Shown in pieces: positions 7,171 through 8,915 of a stretch of DNA of 8,915 nucleotides. This DNA comes from Bacteroidaceae bacterium (GTDB lineage Bacteria > Bacteroidota > Bacteroidia > Bacteroidales > Bacteroidaceae): NCBI GenBank assembly GCA_902362595.1, contig CABIXF010000078.1, positions 1 through 8,915 of the forward strand, read 5' to 3'. The notes under the pieces are model-generated. The model was not told the DNA's origin. It did not search any database and worked only from the letters and a program-made list of their open reading frames with translations. How positions within the stretch are numbered: the stretch's first letter is position 1; each line of letters starts with the position of its first letter. A program made the translations under genes and the position numbers.

Positions 7171-7203
7171 GGGGCAAAGTAACAAATTAAAAACGAAACG
7201 ACG

Positions 7204-7605
7204 ATGGAAGAATTAATGATTGTAGCCAATGTGGCCATTGTATTTGGAGTGATTTATAAATTGTTTGAACTGTTTGCCGGAAGAAGAGAACGGATGATGC
7301 TAATTGAGAAACTAGGAGATAAGCTGACACCGGAAACCTTTAAGAAAGGTATTGTGTATCGGCCCAGCTTGTTTTCTTTTGGTGGATTACGAGTGGGATG
7401 TCTGCTGCTGGGGATAGGTGTGGGACTGTTGATTGGATATGGTTTGGTGTATGCTACTCAGCCGGAATATTTTACAGAAGACCCATGCCGAGTAGTAGAA
7501 CATACGGTTTCCATCATTTACAGCGCCAGTGTATTGCTGGGAGGCGGCTTGGGTCTGGTCATTTCTTATTTGATTGAAAAGAAACAGCTGGACAAGGAAA
7601 AATAA
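7204..7605 (+). CDS. Three-helix inner-membrane protein, probable ECF regulon member
   Basis: This 133-residue protein has hydrophobic helices at about 5-24, 60-83 and 103-124. A charged loop follows the first helix (ELFAGRRERMMLIEKLGDKLTPETFKKG, 22-49), the other helices are glycine-rich, and the tail is lysine-rich. The layout, with RRERMMLIEKLG just after the first helix, recalls the DUF6249-type membrane proteins that sit near sigma factors in Bacteroidetes; I offer that name only as a likeness. It is transcribed away from the sigma-factor gene, from a promoter that duplicates the one facing the sigma gene. It is therefore a likely target, and possibly a second regulator or effector, of the same envelope response. 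A terminator follows at 7627-7668. No enzymatic motif is visible. Confidence 0.85.
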   Translation: MEELMIVANVAIVFGVIYKLFELFAGRRERMMLIEKLGDKLTPETFKKGIVYRPSLFSFGGLRVGCLLLGIGVGLLIGYGLVYATQPEYFTEDPCRVVEHTVSIIYSASVLLGGGLGLVISYLIEKKQLDKEK

Positions 7606-7626
7606 AAGCTTATTTTACTTTCAGAC

Positions 7627-7668
7627 AAAGCGGTTTGATACGGGATTGACGTGTCAAATCGCTTTTTT
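7627..7668 (+). terminator. Rho-independent terminator
   Basis: A stem of up to 16 bp pairs 7627-7642 with 7650-7665 (two G:U pairs, seven-base loop) and runs into six T residues (7663-7668). It lies 22 bases after the stop codon of the three-helix membrane protein and ends that single-gene transcript. Confidence 0.9.
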
Positions 7669-7794
7669 AATGGCGTGATTTGCCTTAAAGATGTACATTT
7701 ATTCTTTATTTATCCAAACAGATGCAATATTTTGAACTCAAATAGGATATTCTTTGTAATTTTACTGAGAGGTTAATTATGGAGGTTTTGGGTT

Positions 7795-8208
7795 ATGAAA
7801 TGGAATTACATAACAGGAGTGGTATGTGCTTTCATGCTGTTTGTAGGTCAGGTACATGCACAAGTGGAAGGAACGGATTCGCTTCGGATGGTAATGTACC
7901 ACGACGGAGCGAATGAATTAAAGGAGATGATTATCTGTCCGCCGGTGTTTTGTTCCTTACCCGATGGAAAGCGCGTGAAGATGAAAATTTGCAACGACGG
8001 AGAAGAAACAGTACGTAAAGTTTCTTTTTGCTTGTTTTATAAGAAGAAAAGGCTTTGTAAGGTTCGGCTGCCGCACATGCAGAAAGGAGCGACCTATGAG
8101 TTTGCGGTGAATATCCACGAAAAACTGTCGCGGAAGGATCGGGAGAATTTGGAGTTCGAGTTGAAAAAAGGTTCTTGTTATCGGATGTATAAACTTCCAA
8201 TACATTGA
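7795..8208 (+). CDS. Small secreted cysteine-rich protein, CARDB-like fold possible
   Basis: I do not recognise this 137-residue protein. It has a clear signal peptide (hydrophobic 8-20, probable cleavage at VHA|Q, residues 22/23) and no lipobox. The mature part contains six cysteines (48, 53, 66, 79, 88, 128), an even number that would allow three disulphides outside the cytoplasm. Residues about 60-107 (KICNDGEETVRKVSFCLFYKK, then HMQKGATYEFAVNI) have the strand pattern and N-x-G turn of CARDB/Ig-like beta-sandwich domains; this is a fold guess. A good Shine-Dalgarno sequence, GGAGG (7781-7785), lies 9 bases before the ATG. It stands alone: the upstream gene ends with a terminator and the next gene is convergent. 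No consensus promoter was found in 7670-7780. Confidence 0.75.
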   Translation: MKWNYITGVVCAFMLFVGQVHAQVEGTDSLRMVMYHDGANELKEMIICPPVFCSLPDGKRVKMKICNDGEETVRKVSFCLFYKKKRLCKVRLPHMQKGATYEFAVNIHEKLSRKDRENLEFELKKGSCYRMYKLPIH

Positions 8209-8321
8209 TGGAATTATAATTCTATATTTTTGGGTTTTAGTATTTTATCTGTTAAGAGATTTAATTACATTATGCAGAATGATTAATATATGTTGTAAAG
8301 CATGGTTTTTTGACTCTGCTT

Positions 8322-8352
8322 TTTGTAGTTTCAAATAAAATAAATACTTTTG
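8322..8352 (+). promoter_or_regulatory. Bacteroidetes-type promoter of a candidate small RNA
   Basis: TTTG (8322-8325), a 19-base spacer and TACTTTTG (8345-8352) fit TTTG-N19-TAnnTTTG exactly. Transcription would start near 8359. No coding region lies downstream on this strand before the terminator at 8396-8420. Confidence 0.65.
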
Positions 8353-8358
8353 CACTGT

Positions 8359-8420
8359 GTTTTTCATAGTATTAGATTTAAGGTTAACAAAGGTTGGAGT
8401 TCAGCGGAACTCCTTTTTTT
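8359..8420 (+). ncRNA. Candidate small RNA of about 60 nucleotides
   Basis: A consensus promoter and an intrinsic terminator bracket about 60 bases with no ribosome-binding site or reading frame. The 5' half (8359-8395) is A/U-rich and looks unstructured. The 3' end is the terminator hairpin with its U tail, the usual shape of a bacterial regulatory RNA. I do not recognise it as a known family. Alternatives are a chance promoter match, with the terminator really serving the secreted-protein gene at 7795-8208. The end points are predictions. Confidence 0.45.
8396..8420 (+). terminator. Rho-independent terminator
   Basis: GGAGTTC (8396-8402) pairs with GAACTCC (8407-8413) across a four-base loop and is followed by seven T residues (8414-8420). 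It would terminate the candidate small RNA, and any read-through from the secreted-protein gene upstream. Confidence 0.88.
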
Positions 8421-8440
8421 ATGTCCTTACGTCTGGACAT
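8421..8440. repeat. 20-base imperfect dyad between convergent terminators
   Basis: ATGTCC (8421-8426) and GGACAT (8435-8440) are perfect inverted arms around a central ACGT (8429-8432), so 16 of 20 positions are symmetric. It lies exactly between the T run of one terminator and the hairpin of the opposite one. It could be an operator-like site or a third hairpin; no partner gene points to either. Confidence 0.5.
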
Positions 8441-8441
8441 G

Positions 8442-8479
8442 AAAAAGGCCATTTCCACGGGCGGTGGAAACAGCCTTTT
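8442..8479 (-). terminator. Terminator of the HMA-protein gene
   Basis: On the minus strand a two-part stem, 8479-8473 with 8449-8443 and 8470-8464 with 8458-8452, is separated by a small internal loop. The lower strand ends in five U residues (8446-8442). It starts 22 bases after the HMA-protein stop codon. Confidence 0.75.
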
Positions 8480-8501
8480 CAAGCAGGAAGGAATTTTATC
8501 C

Positions 8502-8813
8502 TTATTTCTTTTTAGTATCATCTGCTACGTCATTGATGACTTTGGCTTCATAGTTGAATTTAGAGAATCCTTTCTTCAAGTTTTCTACGGATGTCTTGTC
8601 GGCATCATACACAATGGTTACGGTTTTGTCCTGTAAATTGGTTTTCAACTCTTTCAGGCCTTTTTCAAAAGCGATGTTCTTCTGTACTTTCTTTTCGCAG
8701 TTCTGGCATACCATTTGCTGAACTTTGAAAGTGACTTTACGCATGTTTTTAGCTGAAGCATTCAAGCCGCCCAGCAGGACAGCCAACAATGATAATACTA
8801 CAATTCGTTTCAT
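8502..8813 (-). CDS. Secreted heavy-metal-associated (HMA) domain protein
   Basis: This 103-residue protein has a signal peptide (1-21, probable cleavage at ASA|K), followed by one ferredoxin-like HMA domain (about 25-92). The metal-binding pair is in QQMVCQNCEKKVQKNI (32-47), with Cys36 and Cys39. The loop is M-x-C-x-x-C, and MVCQNC replaces the more usual GMTCxxC. The rest follows the family: a KGLKELKTNLQDKTVTIVYD strand pair (51-70), then a helix with ENLKKGFSKFNYEA (77-90). HMA domains bind Cu(I), or Zn/Cd/Hg in some branches. Because this one is exported, it would act in the periplasm as a metal shuttle or scavenger. No P-type ATPase, efflux pump or metal regulator is visible nearby. 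The lysine-rich tail (DDTKKK) is exposed. No consensus promoter was found, but a 16-bp palindrome lies just upstream of the start. The metal is not determined. Confidence 0.88.
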   Translation of the reverse strand: MKRIVVLSLLAVLLGGLNASAKNMRKVTFKVQQMVCQNCEKKVQKNIAFEKGLKELKTNLQDKTVTIVYDADKTSVENLKKGFSKFNYEAKVINDVADDTKKK

Positions 8814-8814
8814 A

Positions 8815-8830
8815 ATTTAAATATTTAAAT
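8815..8830. promoter_or_regulatory. Perfect 16-bp A/T palindrome before the HMA-protein gene
   Basis: ATTTAAATATTTAAAT reads the same on both strands and lies one base upstream of the start codon at 8813. An imperfect GTGACA/TGTCCAC dyad follows at 8832-8848. Either could be an operator in the leader region, but A/T-only palindromes arise easily by chance in such leaders. Confidence 0.3.
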
Positions 8831-8876
8831 GGTGACATTAGTGTCCACTAAAAAATCATAGTAGTTCTTTGAAATT

Positions 8877-8907
8877 ATTGAGATTCAATTTGTTATGAGT
8901 AATTTTG
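8877..8907 (+). promoter_or_regulatory. Possible promoter reading out of the right edge
   Basis: ATTG (8877-8880), a 19-base spacer and TAATTTTG (8900-8907) are close to the Bacteroidetes promoter pattern, with one mismatch in the -33 box. It points away from the HMA-protein gene toward whatever begins beyond 8915. Confidence 0.4.
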
Positions 8908-8915
8908 GGGAGAAC

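Larger units (their letters stand above)
8209..8501. other. Intergenic stretch between convergent genes
   Basis: These 293 bases hold no credible protein gene. From left to right they contain: a 12-bp A/T-rich palindrome at 8211-8222 just after the secreted-protein stop; a weak hairpin at 8297-8322 with a short T run that may end the upstream transcript; a consensus promoter at 8322-8352; a compact terminator at 8396-8420; a 20-base imperfect dyad at 8421-8440; and the minus-strand terminator of the HMA-protein gene at 8442-8479. Confidence 0.7.

Noticed and set aside
7072..7173. The inverted repeat as ends of a small mobile element or a long RNA hairpin
   Set aside because: There are no flanking target duplications. 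Only the -35 and -10 boxes are repeated while the spacers differ, which fits duplicated promoters better than element ends or an RNA stem.
7068..7238. N-terminal extension of the sigma-factor frame, with possible starts at 7238 and 7136
   Set aside because: The extra residues resemble no ECF region. They run through both promoter copies or the A/T tract and overlap the start of the divergent gene. The start at 7067 gives the normal ECF length.
7731..7764. Possible promoter for the secreted-protein gene: TTTG (7731-7734) with TATTCTTTG (7748-7756) or TAATTTTA (7757-7764)
   Set aside because: The first -7 candidate has the wrong internal spacing and is only 13 bases away. The second lacks the final G and is 22 bases away. 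Neither is good enough to annotate.
8297..8325. AAAGCA/TGCTTT hairpin with a short T run, as a terminator of the secreted-protein gene
   Set aside because: Only six good pairs around a long loop; the T run is also the -33 box of the candidate small-RNA promoter. Mentioned in the intergenic entry but too weak for its own call.
8394..8636. 80-residue plus-strand open frame
   Set aside because: It begins inside the terminator hairpin, crosses a dyad and a second terminator, and continues antisense through the HMA-protein gene.

Overview
The window looks like chromosomal DNA from the Bacteroidales, probably a Bacteroides or Phocaeicola relative. Four signs support this: promoters of the Bacteroidetes type (TTTG, about 19 bases, then TAnnTTTG), mostly A-rich leaders without a Shine-Dalgarno site, a YbdG-type mechanosensitive channel, and an ECF sigma factor of the kind common in gut Bacteroidetes. 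The assignment comes from reading the sequence only; no search was run. There is no tRNA, rRNA, CRISPR array or insertion sequence.

Layout. (1) 1-1497: a YbdG/MscS-like channel gene on the minus strand, ending in a clear hairpin terminator and sharing a 170-base intergenic region with the next operon. Each direction there has its own consensus promoter. (2) 1498-6104: a plus-strand operon, etfB, etfA, a secreted MORN/TonB-C protein and a long acyl-CoA dehydrogenase, closed by a strong terminator. The ETF subunits and the dehydrogenase form an obvious electron-transfer unit. The third gene is a functional outsider placed between them with gaps of only 15 and 12 bases. (3) 6159-7067 on the minus strand: an ECF sigma factor followed 3 bases later by a small two-helix membrane protein, a candidate anti-sigma factor. 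(4) 7204-7605 on the plus strand: a three-helix membrane protein divergent from the sigma gene. (5) 7795-8208: a small secreted cysteine-rich protein of unknown function. (6) 8209-8501: an intergenic stretch holding a consensus promoter and terminator about 60 bases apart (candidate small RNA), then a central dyad and the terminator of the gene coming from the right. (7) 8502-8813 on the minus strand: a secreted single-domain HMA (heavy-metal-associated) protein. A possible outward promoter lies at the right edge.

The most interesting structure lies between the sigma gene and its divergent neighbour. Each flank carries the same bipartite element, TGTAACCTTT, 11 bases, GCGTCTAAA, in opposite orientation around a run of six A and eight T. 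This has the form of an ECF promoter (AAC-type -35, CGTC-type -10, 16 bases between TGTAAC and CGTC). It predicts that the sigma factor drives both its own operon and the divergent membrane-protein gene, giving a compact self-contained envelope-signalling module. The copy facing the sigma gene lies so close to the start codon that its mRNA would be nearly leaderless.
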